This document shows positions 1 through 10,349 of a DNA stretch of 58,458 bases, piece by piece. The notes below the pieces were generated by a model, which was not told where the DNA came from, ran no database searches, and worked only from the letters and a program-made list of their open reading frames with translations. A program made the translations under genes and the position numbers. Source of the DNA: Lusitaniella coriacea LEGE 07157 (GTDB taxonomy: Bacteria > Cyanobacteriota > Cyanobacteriia > Cyanobacteriales > Spirulinaceae); the NCBI RefSeq assembly GCF_015207425.1, contig NZ_JADEWZ010000033.1, forward strand, positions 1 to 58,458. Direction: 5' to 3'. The stretch's first letter is position 1; the number at the start of each line of letters is the position of its first letter.

Positions 1-103
1 GGAGAAAGTTGTGTCGCATTGTTTTCGCTATTTCCTATAATGCGAACGCCCGAAAACCCCTAATCTTAAAGGTTAGGATCGCGTGGAAGTTTGAGAGGCA
101 GGA

Positions 104-460
104 TTAGATGTATCCTTTGGAAACATAGTCTTCAAACCCAAATTGTGTAAGCTGTTGAAGCTCTTCAAAGAGTGAAATATCGACTTTTGAAAAGTTAAAG
201 CAGGACTTTCCCTGCATTCGCTTTCTCAGTGCCACACTGATGGGGGAGAGTAACTCTGGATTGACGTAGATTGGCATGAGATGGTAGCTGACGTAGTTCT
301 TTTGTATTTGAGCGGCGGCGAAGAATAGAGGTTTTTTGTTCTTCATGACGTGGGATGTATTGAGATGGTAGTCTTTGTCGGTATCTGCAACAACCACCAA
401 GCGTTCCCCATAGGGAAGCAAAATGCCTTTGAGTTCTTGGAAAACAGTTGTAAAGTCCAT
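104..460 (-). CDS. DUF1801-like (YdhG/frataxin-fold) protein
   Basis: Small soluble protein of 118 residues. The central stretch resembles DUF1801/YdhG-type proteins: a lysine and PLFFAAAQI strand, then VSYHLMPIYVNPELL, then a KSCFNF segment followed by an acidic helix. Members of this family have a frataxin-like fold and are loosely linked to iron or metal handling, but no catalytic residues are known, so the role here is open. The reading frame extends upstream to 511. I chose the ATG at 460 because the extra 17 residues are charged, fall partly on a HIP1-like GCGCGATCGCGCG stretch, and are absent from the usual ~115-residue family length. The gene stands alone; the next gene points away. 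Confidence 0.6.
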   Translation of the reverse strand: MDFTTVFQELKGILLPYGERLVVVADTDKDYHLNTSHVMKNKKPLFFAAAQIQKNYVSYHLMPIYVNPELLSPISVALRKRMQGKSCFNFSKVDISLFEELQQLTQFGFEDYVSKGYI

Positions 461-659
461 CTTTTTCAGCGTCGCGCGATCGCGCGTGTCAGTTGAGTTG
501 CGCTCGCCCATCTTAATACTCTCTCACCTTTCGCGCGATCGCGCCCCCATCATCAAAACTTAATCCCTGATGTCTGCTTCCCTCCTCCTCAATCTTTACC
601 GGATATGCATTCCCATAGCAATCTATTGTTTTTGAGTCGTGCTGGTTTCAAAAACCGTA

Positions 660-784
660 ACCGAATCAACATTCAATCAAAACTCCTCTAAGATTGATTT
701 TAGGTTGAATACTCCTTTCAAATACTCCTTCAGATCGAAAGATCGAAGCCAGCCGTGGGATGCCGTTTATCTCCACGGTTTTTT
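660..784 (+). ncRNA. candidate small RNA with three ACTCCT motifs and its own terminator
   Basis: No protein-coding gene lies upstream on this strand between 460 and the terminator at 753-784, so the terminator needs another transcript to end. The preceding ~100 bases carry ACTCCT three times (682-687, 711-716, 724-729). The first copy sits in the 13-base loop of an AATCAA/TTGATT stem (675-699). A GATC-GAAA-GATC tetraloop hairpin (733-744) follows, then the terminator. ACTCCT is complementary to Shine-Dalgarno sequences, and the cyanobacterial RNA Yfr1 uses an unpaired ACUCCU core in this way. The 5' end and promoter could not be fixed. Inference only. Confidence 0.3.
753..784 (+). terminator. 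rho-independent terminator hairpin
   Basis: CCGTGG (753-758) pairs with CCACGG (773-778). An inner GAT/ATC pairing extends the stem, and six T residues follow (779-784). It lies in the 435-base gap before the CHAT gene and reads on the plus strand. The rest of this gap (785-946) is AT-rich and should hold the promoter of the exoprotein gene, but no convincing -35/-10 pair was found. Confidence 0.55.
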
Positions 785-946
785 ATTGCTATTTATAAGG
801 GCGTGAAGCGCTAAAGTCATCTTTACAACTCAAATGCTAGCATAGTGCCATAGCACTTTTAAACAAAACTAATTACACTTTTATCCATACTTCTATTAGA
901 GAAATATATCGATCTAAAGAATGTAAAATCAAAAGGTCATCTCCCC

Positions 947-3900
947 ATGCAATATCTCTCAATTCGCTTCCAAAGAGCATTATTATTTTGCTTTTTTTCA
1001 CTCCTTGGTGGAAATGTCGCAGTCCTTCCCCTCCGTGCCGAACCCATTACTCCCGCAACAGATGGGACGGGTACAATTGTAATCCCCAATGGCAACCAAC
1101 TTGATATTACCGGGGGGACACTTTCTCGTGATGGGGCAAATCTTTTTCATAGTTTCCAACAATTTGGACTGAACTCCAACCAAATTGCCAACTTCCTCTC
1201 CAATCCCAACATTGTTAACATATTAGGGCGAGTGGTGGGGGGCGATCCTTCAATTATCAATGGTTTAATTCAAATTTCCAATGGCAATTCAAATTTATAT
1301 TTAATGAACCCTGCGGGAATTATTTTTGGATCGGGTACAACCTTAAATGTTCCAGGAGACTTCTTTGCAACGACCGCCACGGGAATAGGTTTTGGTAATG
1401 GTAATTGGTTCAATGCTTTTGGAGATAATGACTATCAAAGCTTAATTGGTACGCCGTCTCAATTTGCCTTTGATTTCGCACAGCCGGGAGCTATCATTAA
1501 TGCTGGAAACTTGAGCGTCGATTCTGGAAAAAACTTAACACTCCTTGGCGGAACAATTATTAATACCGGATCGCTCTCCACCACTTCAGGGAATATCCTC
1601 ATAACCGCCGTAAAAGGAAGCAGTTTAGTTAGAATTTCTCAACCCGGTAGCCTCCTCAGCTTGGAAATTGAACCGCCACGAGATAATAATGGAAATCTCA
1701 CCCCTTTCAACGCATTGGATTTACCCGCGTTGTTAACGAATTCAGCACCCACCGTTGATACGGGATTGAGTGTAAATCCTGACAACACCGTACAACTTAA
1801 TAGCTCGAACGCAACTATTCCAACAGACACGGGAACCGCAATTATCTCCGGTAATCTTGATAGTAGTGGCGATATTGGTGGCAGCATCGATGTTTTTGGA
1901 GATCGCGTGGGATTGTTGAGCGCAAATCTTAATGTTTCTGGTACAAATGGTGGCGGGAATGCTCGAATTGGTGGAGATTTTCAAGGTGCAGGAAATGTTC
2001 CTAATGCCGCACGGACATTTGTTAGTTCTGATTCTATTATTAATGCCGATGCAATCCTCAATGGCGACGGCGGACGAGTCATTTTTTGGTCGAATGAAGT
2101 CACTGGATTTTATGGTGATGTCAGTGCAAAAGGCGGTACAAATTTAGGAAATGGCGGTTTTGTTGAAATTTCCGGTAAAGATAATCTTGTATTTTCCGGT
2201 TCTGTGAATGTGAGTGCAGCAAATGGTCTTTTGGGAACAGTTTTATTCGATCCAAGAGATATTAATATTGTTGCAGGTGCGGGTGCAGATGATAATCAAT
2301 TGAATCTCAATGTTCCCAATCCTGGCGATCCCATCGGTCAAATTTTAACTGGCGATGGCGGAACTTTAGCAGACTTCCAAATTGGTAGCGCTACACTCGG
2401 TGGAATTGCGGGTAATATTCTTCTTCAAGCGAGTCGAGATATTAACCTCAATACGGATTTAACTTTAAACCCTCCAGGAAGTTTGGGAACGACGATTGCT
2501 TTTACTGCGGGTAGAGACTTTAATGGTGCGGGTCAAGATATTACTGCTCCGGGAAGAAATATTATAATTACCGCAGGGAATAATTTAACAATTGGCAATA
2601 TTGATACTTCTCTAAATGTTGCGGGTGGAGTAGGAATAGGTGGAATTATAAATTTAACCGCAGCAACGGGAGATATAGTCACAGGCAATCTCAATTCTTT
2701 TGTGACTCCTAATGGAGATTTAGGAAGTGCAATCGGTGGAGGGGTCAATTTAACAGCAACCGCAGGCAGTATTGTAACAGGCGCAATTGATTCTTCTGCA
2801 ACCGCTAATAGTGGCGGTATCGGAGTGGTGACAGCAACTGCGGGAACAGTTGCGATTAATGGGAGAAATAGCGTTGATATAGGCGATATTGCGACGGTGG
2901 GTAATGCAAATAGTGTGGCAACCGGGATTGGTGCAACGGCAACTAGCGGTCAGGTTATTGTTAACTCGGACAGTGCATTGAACGTTGGTGCAATTGAGAC
3001 ATCCGCGACAGTAGCGACTAATGGAGGGACAGAAACGGCAACGGGGGGATCAGTGCGATTAGTTGCGGGTGCAAATCCCGGTAGTCCCCTTAGTTTTGTC
3101 GCTATCGTAGCGGCAGCAGCGGCGGCAAATACAGCAACGGGTGGAAATGTAGAAATTAATTTCGATAGTAGCAACCCCGATAATGTGGGGAATGGATTGG
3201 TTCGAGGAACGGGTTTGGGTACGACGATTAACACAGTAGGAAATACGGCTTCGGGTAGCGTGACAATTCGGCACGATGGGGGATTTAATAATATTCCCTT
3301 TGTTGTTGGCGATCCTAATGTCGCGGTCGATCCTAATAGTAATGGAACAGCGGGAGCAATTGATGCGGGAAATGCACCTCTAACGGGGACATTTGATGTA
3401 TTAGCGAATGGGGGATCGGTGAATCCCCAACCGAATATTACAATTACTTCTGTTAATACGCCGCCGAGTATTGTTCCCTTTCCCAATCCAGTTGCAACGA
3501 TTCAACAAAATCAAACGTTCAACTTGACTTTTGCACAAATCGCCGCGCGAGTTTCTGATGTTAACCTGGATGATTTTATTAACAATTCGATCGTGATTGA
3601 TAACATTACAGCGACAGGAACGCTGACGTTGGTTCGCGGGGGAAATTCCATTGTTCTTGCACCGGATTCAACACAAAAACTACAACCGGGAGATGTTTTA
3701 GTTTATACGCCTCTTGGAAATTTTGTAGGATCGCTGAATATTTTCCGGGTGAATGCAGATGATGTAGTGTCGGATGCTATTCCACGGCTGGTAAATATTA
3801 ATATCTCTCAGCGCTCTTCAACTCCCAATGATCCTGACAATCCTGGCAATCCTGATAATCCTGACAATCCTCTCAATACTTGTCCGCCGTTTTGCGGTAA

Positions 3901-5179
3901 TTCTTATGAACCTCCGAGTTCGATTGAAACGCTAACGCCAAATCCGATTAATTATCTTGAAGAACGCTTTACGCGGGAATTTGTGAAATATACCGGAATT
4001 GCAGAGGTAAATCTGCGAACGCTGGATGAGATAAAGGAAATTTTGCGGACGATTGAGGACAATACGGGAGAAAAACCTGCAATTTTGTACGTTGCTTTTA
4101 TTCCAAAAGATTTCACGCCGGGAGAAACGCCAGCCGTTCAAGAGAGTGACGAATTAGAGTTGATTTTGGTGACTTCCGAGGGGGTGCCATTCCGCCGCCA
4201 AATGCGAGGGGTGACGCGGAAACAAGTTCTGGAGGTGGCGAAGCAATTCCGCCGCCGCGTGACAAATGTAGCGCGTCCAACGGGTTATCTCGAACCGTCG
4301 AAGCAGTTGTATGAGTGGATTATGGCTCCGGTTGAGGAGGAAATGCAATTGCGGGAGATTACCAATATTTCTTTCATTATGGATGGAGGATTGCGGGGAT
4401 TGCCTGTGGCGGCGCTCCATGATGGTAATGAATTTATTATCGAAAGATATAGTGTGGGGTTAATGCCGAGTTTGTCTTTGACGGATACCCGCTACCGAGA
4501 TATTAAGGAGTTGTCGGTGTTGGCGATGGGTGCGGGGAAATTTGAAGAACTTCCAGCACTTCCGGCGGTTCCGTTGGAGTTGGATTTGATTGTCAATCAA
4601 CTTTGGGAGGGGGAGTTTTTACTCAATGATGATTTTACGATTGATGGATTGATTGCAGCGCGCGATCGCGTACCCTACGGTATTATTCACCTGGCAACCC
4701 ACGCGGAGTTTAAACCGGGAAAACCGAGGAATTCCTATATTCAGTTTTGGGGGAACTCGAAGCTAGAACTGAGTCGCGTGCGCCAATTGGGTTTGGCGAA
4801 TCCTCCGGTAGAACTCCTCGTTTTGAGCGCCTGTCGCACGGCGTTGGGGGATTTGGAAGCGGAGTTGGGATTTGCGGGATTGGCGGTGCAGGCTGGCGTA
4901 AAATCGGGTTTGGGGAGTCTCTGGTATGTCAGCGATGAGGGGACGTTGAGTTTGATGACGGGGTTTTACGAGCAGTTACAAACCGCTTCAATTAAAGCGG
5001 AGGCGGTGCGTCAAGCACAGTTGGCAATGATGCGCGGCGAAATTCGCTTGGAGGGGGGACAATTGATAACGTCGGAAGGAAGTTTCCCTCTCAGCGCTAC
5101 CCTTGCGGAGGCTGGGGATAAGACGTTACAACACCCTTATTATTGGAGTGCGTTTACAATTATTGGGAATCCTTGGTGA
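947..5179 (+). CDS. secreted TPS/haemagglutinin-like exoprotein with C-terminal CHAT protease domain
   Basis: Protein of 1410 residues. An N-terminal signal peptide ends near LRA-EP (about residue 31). A two-partner-secretion (filamentous haemagglutinin activity) domain follows at about 32-170, with the diagnostic MNPAGIIFG segment. Then comes a long Gly/Asn/Thr-rich beta-helix region (about 170-880) and a proline-rich [10 protein letters not shown] linker near residue 965. The C-terminus (about 1100-1408) is a CHAT caspase-like peptidase domain with catalytic His1252 (HLATHAEF) and Cys1296 (LSACRTALG). Such proteins are taken to be exported by a TpsB/ShlB outer-membrane partner, which is not in this window. 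CHAT domains are clan CD peptidases, so a regulated surface protease is likely. A lipoprotein gene follows 4 bases later. Confidence 0.9.
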   Translation: MQYLSIRFQRALLFCFFSLLGGNVAVLPLRAEPITPATDGTGTIVIPNGNQLDITGGTLSRDGANLFHSFQQFGLNSNQIANFLSNPNIVNILGRVVGGDPSIINGLIQISNGNSNLYLMNPAGIIFGSGTTLNVPGDFFATTATGIGFGNGNWFNAFGDNDYQSLIGTPSQFAFDFAQPGAIINAGNLSVDSGKNLTLLGGTIINTGSLSTTSGNILITAVKGSSLVRISQPGSLLSLEIEPPRDNNGNLTPFNALDLPALLTNSAPTVDTGLSVNPDNTVQLNSSNATIPTDTGTAIISGNLDSSGDIGGSIDVFGDRVGLLSANLNVSGTNGGGNARIGGDFQGAGNVPNAARTFVSSDSIINADAILNGDGGRVIFWSNEVTGFYGDVSAKGGTNLGNGGFVEISGKDNLVFSGSVNVSAANGLLGTVLFDPRDINIVAGAGADDNQLNLNVPNPGDPIGQILTGDGGTLADFQIGSATLGGIAGNILLQASRDINLNTDLTLNPPGSLGTTIAFTAGRDFNGAGQDITAPGRNIIITAGNNLTIGNIDTSLNVAGGVGIGGIINLTAATGDIVTGNLNSFVTPNGDLGSAIGGGVNLTATAGSIVTGAIDSSATANSGGIGVVTATAGTVAINGRNSVDIGDIATVGNANSVATGIGATATSGQVIVNSDSALNVGAIETSATVATNGGTETATGGSVRLVAGANPGSPLSFVAIVAAAAAANTATGGNVEINFDSSNPDNVGNGLVRGTGLGTTINTVGNTASGSVTIRHDGGFNNIPFVVGDPNVAVDPNSNGTAGAIDAGNAPLTGTFDVLANGGSVNPQPNITITSVNTPPSIVPFPNPVATIQQNQTFNLTFAQIAARVSDVNLDDFINNSIVIDNITATGTLTLVRGGNSIVLAPDSTQKLQPGDVLVYTPLGNFVGSLNIFRVNADDVVSDAIPRLVNINISQRSSTPNDPDNPGNPDNPDNPLNTCPPFCGNSYEPPSSIETLTPNPINYLEERFTREFVKYTGIAEVNLRTLDEIKEILRTIEDNTGEKPAILYVAFIPKDFTPGETPAVQESDELELILVTSEGVPFRRQMRGVTRKQVLEVAKQFRRRVTNVARPTGYLEPSKQLYEWIMAPVEEEMQLREITNISFIMDGGLRGLPVAALHDGNEFIIERYSVGLMPSLSLTDTRYRDIKELSVLAMGAGKFEELPALPAVPLELDLIVNQLWEGEFLLNDDFTIDGLIAARDRVPYGIIHLATHAEFKPGKPRNSYIQFWGNSKLELSRVRQLGLANPPVELLVLSACRTALGDLEAELGFAGLAVQAGVKSGLGSLWYVSDEGTLSLMTGFYEQLQTASIKAEAVRQAQLAMMRGEIRLEGGQLITSEGSFPLSATLAEAGDKTLQHPYYWSAFTIIGNPW

Positions 5180-5183
5180 TGCG

Positions 5184-5516
5184 ATGAATCAATTACGGCT
5201 ACTGGGATTGATATTTTTACTCGGATGTACGCCGTTGGCAAATTCCAACGTGTCGATTTCGCCAATTCAAACCGTACAGCAACAACAGGAGAATCGCAGA
5301 ACTCAGGTTTATTTAAAGGGTGAAGTGGTTCAAGTGGCTCCCTTTTTACAAGGGGGTGCGTATTTGTTGCAAGATGAGACGGGGAAAATTTGGGTGTTGC
5401 GCGAGGGGGATTTGCCGCAAGTGGGTGATGTGGTGGAGATTGCGGGTCAAACGCAGTATCAAAGCGTACCGATTGAGAATCGCGAGTTTGGGGAAGTTTA
5501 TATCCAGGAACGTTAA
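5184..5516 (+). CDS. small OB-fold lipoprotein
   Basis: 110-residue protein starting at ATG 5184, four bases after the CHAT gene stop, so very probably co-transcribed with it. The N-terminus MNQLRLLGLIFLLGC is a lipoprotein signal with lipobox LLGC (Cys15). The mature part has the alternating strand pattern of a bacterial OB-fold: VYLKGEVVQVAPF, YLLQDETGKIWVL, VGDVVEIAGQTQY, EVYIQE. OB-folds of this kind bind ligands or other proteins in the envelope. A longer frame upstream (from 5103) overlaps the CHAT gene and lacks the signal peptide at its start, so I reject it. The link to the CHAT exoprotein is inferred from position only. Confidence 0.7.
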   Translation: MNQLRLLGLIFLLGCTPLANSNVSISPIQTVQQQQENRRTQVYLKGEVVQVAPFLQGGAYLLQDETGKIWVLREGDLPQVGDVVEIAGQTQYQSVPIENREFGEVYIQER

Positions 5517-5615
5517 TCGCGTCTAAATATATATCACTCAGAAGCCCTCTCCCCCAACCCCTCTCCCAATTCTGGGAGAGGGAGGATAGATACAGTAGAA
5601 TGTCGCTGCGGGGGA

Positions 5616-5810
5616 ATGATATGAAATCTGGTTGAATGCTCTCAGTGAGGACTGACACGGTGAACGGTCAGACCCCGCGTCGGCGAAAGAGGTCGGAACC
5701 CGCGTCGGCGAAAGACGCAAGGGAACGCCGACCTAGCAAGGGAATGCTGACCGAGGAGAGAGGGAGATACGGAGAATTTTTATGATGTGCAATTTGAAAG
5801 ATTTGATATG
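5616..5810 (-). repeat. dispersed CCGTGTCA element, inverted copy of 52429-52626
   Basis: Read on the minus strand, this gap between the lipoprotein and rsmI contains TCATATCAAATC near one end, AAAAATTCTCCGT, then CACCGTGTCAGTCCTCACTG, GCATTCAACCAGATTTCAT. The same segments in the same order form the double unit at 52429-52626. In this copy the middle is replaced by a GC-rich stretch with a direct repeat of CCCGCGTCGGCGAAAGA (5674-5690 and 5699-5715). Upstream (about 5540-5585) lies a CCCTCTCCC/GGGAGAGGG palindrome. No gene was seen in 5517-5820. Confidence 0.7.
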
Positions 5811-5820
5811 ACATTAAGCA

Positions 5821-6669
5821 TTAATCGGGGAGTTCTAATGCCAGTTGATAAATTTGGCGGCGAGAATGGGTGGTAGTTTGAGCGAGTTGGCGACTGGCTT
5901 GCGATCGCGTCATTCCCCCTTTTAACAATTTTTTCAGTTCTGCTTTAAGCTGTACCTCAGAGAGAGTCAAAGCTTCAGCTTTTGGGGTTCCCGCAACAAC
6001 AAGGGTGAATTCTCCTTTAGGAACACGACTATTGTAGTGCGCGATCGCGTCCCCTAATGTTCCCCGCCAAAACTCTTCGTGCAATTTCGTTAACTCTCTG
6101 GCAAGGACAATGTGTCGATCTTCTCCCCAAAGTTCCATCAAATCCTGGAGGGTTTGTTGCAAGCGGTGGGGTGCTTCGTAGAAAATCAGCGTCCGCGTTT
6201 CATTTTGCAAGGAATTGAGCCGATCGCGCCGATCTTTTCCCTTAACCGCTAAAAACCCTTCAAATCCAAAGCGATCCGTAGGCAATCCCGCCGCCGCCAA
6301 CGCCGTTATAACCGCACTCGCACCGGGAATGGGAACCACCTCAATTCCCCGTTCAATGCAGGCTTTAACTAGCTCGTAGCCCGGATCTGAGATTCCCGGC
6401 ATCCCCGCATCGCTGACCAGCGCGATCGCGTCCCCTCCCAATAATCGCTCCAATAACTCCCCCAAACGCGCGCGACGATTGCGATCGTGATAGCTAATCT
6501 GAGGCGTTGTAATCTGGAAATGTTGCAATAGCCTTCCGGTATGTCGCGTATCTTCCGCCGCGATCGCGTCAGCACCTTGCAACACGCGCACCGCACGAAA
6601 TGTCATATCGTCCAAATTCCCAATCGGCGTTGCCACCACATACAGCGTTTGGGGTTGCAATTCGTTCAT
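5821..6669 (-). CDS. rsmI: 16S rRNA (cytidine(1402)-2'-O)-methyltransferase RsmI
   Basis: Transfers a methyl group from S-adenosylmethionine to the 2'-O of C1402 in 16S rRNA, tuning decoding in the P site. The sequence shows the tetrapyrrole methylase fold: LYVVATPIGNLDD at the start, AAEDTRHTGRLLQHF, DAIALVSDAGMPGISDPGYELV, and VPIPGASAVITALAAAGLP. The C-terminal RsmI-type helical domain ends with SQASRQLAQTTTHSRRQIYQLA. I start it at MNELQPQTLYVVATPIGNL (6669), matching the family. An in-frame codon at 6702 would add 11 residues. It lies downstream of ftsH3 on the same strand, separated by a repeat-filled gap. Confidence 0.93.
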   Translation of the reverse strand: MNELQPQTLYVVATPIGNLDDMTFRAVRVLQGADAIAAEDTRHTGRLLQHFQITTPQISYHDRNRRARLGELLERLLGGDAIALVSDAGMPGISDPGYELVKACIERGIEVVPIPGASAVITALAAAGLPTDRFGFEGFLAVKGKDRRDRLNSLQNETRTLIFYEAPHRLQQTLQDLMELWGEDRHIVLARELTKLHEEFWRGTLGDAIAHYNSRVPKGEFTLVVAGTPKAEALTLSEVQLKAELKKLLKGGMTRSQASRQLAQTTTHSRRQIYQLALELPD

Positions 6670-6765
6670 GTCTTCGGTTACTAGCAATATCGCACTACCC
6701 ATTCAGCTTAGAATATTAGGACAACAGTCAAAGCTGAAACCTTGACCCATCAACCGTTTCCCTCC

Positions 6766-6799
6766 TGCCCTCTGCCCTCTGCCCTCTGCCCTCTGCCTC
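6766..6799 (+). repeat. tandem heptamer TGCCCTC repeats
   Basis: Four perfect TGCCCTC units (6766-6793) and a degenerate TGCCTC. The same heptamer tract recurs at 41095-41146. Short tandem heptamers of this sort are common in intergenic DNA of many cyanobacteria. Confidence 0.85.
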
Positions 6800-6831
6800 T
6801 TGCTATAGCTGAGTGCTAACGCATAAAGAGA

Positions 6832-6854
6832 GGGACATAGTGCGACTATGCCCC
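6832..6854 (-). terminator. hairpin downstream of ftsH3, possible terminator or repeat
   Basis: GGGACATAGT (6832-6841) pairs with ACTATGCCCC (6845-6854) around a 3-base loop, with one mismatch. It lies 29 bases past the ftsH3 stop in the direction of that gene. The following bases are pyrimidine-rich rather than a clean T-run, so it could instead be a dispersed palindrome. Confidence 0.35.
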
Positions 6855-6882
6855 TACACTGTTCTATGCAATTGTTAAAATG

Positions 6883-8730
6883 TTACGCGATCGCGGCCAT
6901 CTTAACTTCGTTATTGGCGAGCAACTCCTGTAACTCTTCCGAATCTACCGTTTCCTTCTCCTCCAACATTTCTGCCAGACGATCGAGGAGATGTTTGTTT
7001 CCGGTCAAAACCGCTTTCGCGCGATCGTAAGCTTGGTCTACTAACGAGCGAACTTCGTCATCAATCACTGCGGCTGTTTCTTCAGAGAAATCGCGATCCG
7101 AAGCAATCTCTCGACCGAGGAAGACATTATTATTCTGGCGACCCAAAGCCACAGGACCCAAGCGGTCGCTCATGCCAAAGCGAGTAACCATCTGACGGGC
7201 AACCCGCGCCACCTGCTGCAAGTCATTGGATGCACCCGTTGTCACCTCTTCCTCGCCAAAAATCAACTCCTCTGCAATGCGACCCCCAAGGGCGACCGCC
7301 ATCTGATTTTGCAAATAAGAGCGGGAATATAAACCAGAATCCATTCGTTCTTCACTCGGCGTGAACCAGGTCAAACCGCCAGCGCGACCGCGCGGAATGA
7401 TGCTAATTTTTTGTACGGGGTCGTAATCGGGCATCAACGCACCCACCAAAGCGTGACCCGCTTCGTGGTATGCCACCAACTGTTTGCGCTTCTGGCTCAT
7501 CACCCGATCTTTCTTCTCAGGGCCGGCTAGCACGCGATCGATCGCGTCATTCACCTCATCCATCGAAATTTCGGTCAAGTTGCGTCGAGCCGCAAGAATG
7601 GCAGCTTCATTGAGCAAATTGGATAAATCTGCCCCCGTGAATCCCGGCGTGCGGCGACCGATTCGATCCAAATCCACATCTTTGGCTAAGGTTTTACCCC
7701 GCGCGTGAACGTTGAGAATCTCCACGCGACCCGCATAATCCGGACGATCTACCACAACCTGACGGTCGAAGCGGCCCGGACGTAACAGCGCTGCATCCAG
7801 CACGTCAGGTCGGTTCGTTGCAGCAATAATAATAATTCCCGTATTGCCTTCAAACCCGTCCATTTCCGTCAGCAATTGGTTGAGGGTTTGTTCGCGCTCG
7901 TCGTTTCCGCCGCCTAAACCCGCACCGCGACTGCGACCGACTGCATCGATCTCATCGATAAACACAATACAAGGCGCATTGGCTTTAGCTTGCTCGAATA
8001 GATCGCGCACGCGAGATGCACCGACCCCCACAAACATTTCCACGAATTCCGAACCGGAAATCGAGAAGAAAGGAACTCCCGCTTCTCCCGCAACAGCACG
8101 AGCGAGTAAGGTTTTACCCGTTCCCGGAGGGCCCACTAACAAAACGCCTTTGGGAATTTTTGCCCCAATAGCCGTGAAGCGGTCTGCATTTTTGAGGAAA
8201 TCCACCACTTCGTTGAGTTCGAGTTTGGCTTGTTCGATTCCCGCCACATCGCTGAAGGTGACTTGGGTTTGGGGTTCCATTTGGACTCTGGCTTTCGATT
8301 TGCCAAAGTTCATCGCCTGAGAACCAGGACCGCTTTGAGCGCGGCGCAACAAGAAAAATAGCCCAACCAGCAGGAGGATGGGGAAGAATAAACCACTTAG
8401 GGTACGCAACAAGAAGCCGTCGTTACTGGGCGGTTTAACGGCAATATCAACGCCGTTTTTACTTAAAATATTGATGAGTTCTGGGTCGTTGGGCAGGTTA
8501 ACCTGAATTTGGCTCCCTTGTTGATCGGTAAATTCAGCTTTGGAACGATCGGCACTCAAACGAACGGTTCCTTCGATTTTTTGCTGTTCGACTTGATTGA
8601 TGAACTTGCTGTATTTCCAGGTTTCCCGGCTTTCGCGGGGACTATCTAAAAATGCTGTTCCTAAAGCAATAACGACGATTAACAGCAGTGCATATAACCC
8701 CGCGTTGCGCCATTTTTTGTTTTTGTTCAC
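6883..8730 (-). CDS. ftsH3: ATP-dependent zinc metalloprotease FtsH3
   Basis: Membrane-anchored AAA+ protease of 615 residues. One N-terminal membrane helix (about 10-28) and a second near 110-127 enclose the short extracytoplasmic domain. Walker A is GPPGTGKT, Walker B is IVFIDEID, followed by the second region of homology ([21 protein letters not shown]). The zinc site is HEAGH. The start [17 protein letters not shown] and overall sequence closely match what I recall of Synechocystis FtsH3 (Slr1604). FtsH3 forms heteromers with FtsH1 (essential, Fur turnover) or FtsH2 (photosystem II repair). The GTG start at 8730 follows AGGAGG by 10 bases. The 284-base gap upstream (8731-9014) holds only AT-rich and repeat-like DNA. 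Confidence 0.93.
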   Translation of the reverse strand: MNKNKKWRNAGLYALLLIVVIALGTAFLDSPRESRETWKYSKFINQVEQQKIEGTVRLSADRSKAEFTDQQGSQIQVNLPNDPELINILSKNGVDIAVKPPSNDGFLLRTLSGLFFPILLLVGLFFLLRRAQSGPGSQAMNFGKSKARVQMEPQTQVTFSDVAGIEQAKLELNEVVDFLKNADRFTAIGAKIPKGVLLVGPPGTGKTLLARAVAGEAGVPFFSISGSEFVEMFVGVGASRVRDLFEQAKANAPCIVFIDEIDAVGRSRGAGLGGGNDEREQTLNQLLTEMDGFEGNTGIIIIAATNRPDVLDAALLRPGRFDRQVVVDRPDYAGRVEILNVHARGKTLAKDVDLDRIGRRTPGFTGADLSNLLNEAAILAARRNLTEISMDEVNDAIDRVLAGPEKKDRVMSQKRKQLVAYHEAGHALVGALMPDYDPVQKISIIPRGRAGGLTWFTPSEERMDSGLYSRSYLQNQMAVALGGRIAEELIFGEEEVTTGASNDLQQVARVARQMVTRFGMSDRLGPVALGRQNNNVFLGREIASDRDFSEETAAVIDDEVRSLVDQAYDRAKAVLTGNKHLLDRLAEMLEEKETVDSEELQELLANNEVKMAAIA

Positions 8731-8975
8731 GCGCTTCTTTCCTCCTGGTGATGGTTTGGGAAAACTCGGTTTGGATTATTGAAGTGGGGTTTCCCCATCA
8801 TCTTCATGTTTCTCTAAAATTTTACAATTTTACTTATATTAACTAATGTTAACGTCTCTCAGGAAAAATCGCATCGTCCCCATTTTTTTTGGCGCGCGAT
8901 CGCGTAGGGAGCTGTCTTCTTTACACTCCTCTTCTCTTCCCCAACCTCCCCTGCTTCCCCTGCTCTCTACCTCTG

Positions 8976-9016
8976 TCAGTCTTATTCCCAATTTATTTAT
9001 TAATAGATAGCAGCTT
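8976..9016 (+). repeat. degenerate end of the TAAGCT-terminated element
   Basis: The stretch reading CTGTCAGTC..., CAATTTATTT..., ATAGCAGCTTA resembles the right end of the element at 25543-25644 (GTGTCAGCCTCAGTC, CAATTTAAATG, ATAGCAGCTTA) with substitutions and an insertion. It ends within the 3' end of ccsB. Moderate to weak similarity, judged by eye. Confidence 0.35.
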
Positions 9017-10349
9017 ACCCCTTTAACTGATCCAAAAATCCAATCACCTCTCGTTCAAACGCCACCTGCGCGCGATTGGTTCTCCCCCCCACGTAAAATC
9101 GATCGCCCACCTGCAATGCCCAAATTTGGGAGTGAGACAGATAACTCATCACCACCCCAATCATCAGCAAGCCAAACCCCCCATAAACCATTGGAATGCC
9201 GGGATCGGCTTTAATTTGCAATCCCGTCGAACCAATCAAGTCGAACACCTTCAGGGTTATCCCATTCACCTCTGTTGTCGTCCCAGTCCGCACTGCGCCG
9301 CTCAAATTGCCCTTGGCATCGTACACCAAGAGCGTTCCCTGCAAATCTTTGGTTAAGAGCGATGCACCTTCGCTCATATCTGGTTTAGTGGGAACCCAAG
9401 TCCCCCAAAAACGACCGCCTCCTTCAGTTTCCAATTCTGCCATCGGCAAGCGAAACATCGGGCTGTTGTTGACCTGTGCGACGATCCCTGCAATGCCCCA
9501 ATTGGTTTGATAGAGGGTTACGCCGCGATAGCGCAAGGGATGGTTGACGGAGATGGTTTGACGATCTAATTCGGTTCCTTCATCGTCGATGACCGATAGA
9601 TCTGAGTAGAACTGATCGATGTCTCCTTCTGGGGTGTAATCGATCCAAAATCGATTGACTTTCACGCCCCAATCTGTGGGAATTTGTGCGGTGGCGAGGG
9701 GGCCTGCATTGATAATATTGGAGATTTTGAAGGCTTCCCCACTCGGTACGATTTCCTGGGCTAGAAAGCCCCCCAGCGCGCCCCAAATGGAACCGATCAG
9801 AACGAGTAACATACTGGCGTGGACGATAATGGGGCCAATGCGTCCGGCGATGCCTTTTCGGGCGTAGAGGGCATTTCCTTCGCGAAAGATTTTATAGTTT
9901 TTTTTCTCTAACAGGGGGTTCAGGGAGTCGAGGGAACCGGTGTCGAGTTCTGCGCTGAGGGCAAGTTTTTCAAATTGGCGGGGTTTTGTGTAAAATTTCC
10001 AACGTCGGGCGGCTTTGAGAGCGGGAAATTGGCGGGTGAAGGTGCAGGCGGTGAGGCTGCTGCCAAAAAGAACCAATAGGGAGAGAAACCACCAGGTTCG
10101 ATAAACGCGGTCTAACCCCAGAACGAGCAGAACTTTCCAGGTGAGAAACCCAAAGAGGGCGGGGTCTTCAGGGTAGTTGGCTTGGTAGAAGGCGAGGGAT
10201 TGACCTTGTTCGATGACGGTTCCACTGATGCTGAACAGCGCGATCGCGAGAAGCAAAAAAATGGCGAGGCGCAAGTTGGCAAGCGCTCTCAGGGCGCGGC
10301 GCACAATTGAAGTGGGAGTGAGTAAGGAAGGGGAGTTATCGATCATCAC
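9015..10349 (-). CDS. ccsB: cytochrome c biogenesis protein Ccs1/CcsB (ResB family)
   Basis: Membrane component of the system II cytochrome c assembly pathway. With CcsA it carries haem across the thylakoid or plasma membrane for attachment to cytochromes such as f and c6. Three membrane helices are visible near the N-terminus ([58 protein letters not shown]). A large lumenal ResB domain follows, and a last helix lies near the C-terminus ([19 protein letters not shown]). The conserved haem-pathway histidines fall in the third helix (VHAS) and near the last (SHSQIW). The frame opens with GTG (10349) then ATG (10346); either may be used. Length 444 is usual. Confidence 0.93.
   Translation of the reverse strand: MMIDNSPSLLTPTSIVRRALRALANLRLAIFLLLAIALFSISGTVIEQGQSLAFYQANYPEDPALFGFLTWKVLLVLGLDRVYRTWWFLSLLVLFGSSLTACTFTRQFPALKAARRWKFYTKPRQFEKLALSAELDTGSLDSLNPLLEKKNYKIFREGNALYARKGIAGRIGPIIVHASMLLVLIGSIWGALGGFLAQEIVPSGEAFKISNIINAGPLATAQIPTDWGVKVNRFWIDYTPEGDIDQFYSDLSVIDDEGTELDRQTISVNHPLRYRGVTLYQTNWGIAGIVAQVNNSPMFRLPMAELETEGGGRFWGTWVPTKPDMSEGASLLTKDLQGTLLVYDAKGNLSGAVRTGTTTEVNGITLKVFDLIGSTGLQIKADPGIPMVYGGFGLLMIGVVMSYLSHSQIWALQVGDRFYVGGRTNRAQVAFEREVIGFLDQLKG

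Noticed and set aside
30-60. TATAAT at the left edge as a promoter
   Set aside because: No -35 box at suitable spacing and no gene that it would serve within the window.
2950-3486. 178-codon minus-strand frame inside the exoprotein beta-helix
   Set aside because: The repeated Gly/Asn/Thr codons of the plus-strand gene create an open antisense frame; the product is low-complexity.
5140-5658. 172-codon minus-strand frame over the OB-fold lipoprotein
   Set aside because: It covers a lipoprotein with a clear signal and runs into repeat DNA.
7844-8320. 158-codon plus-strand frame opposite ftsH3
   Set aside because: Antisense shadow of the highly conserved AAA domain.
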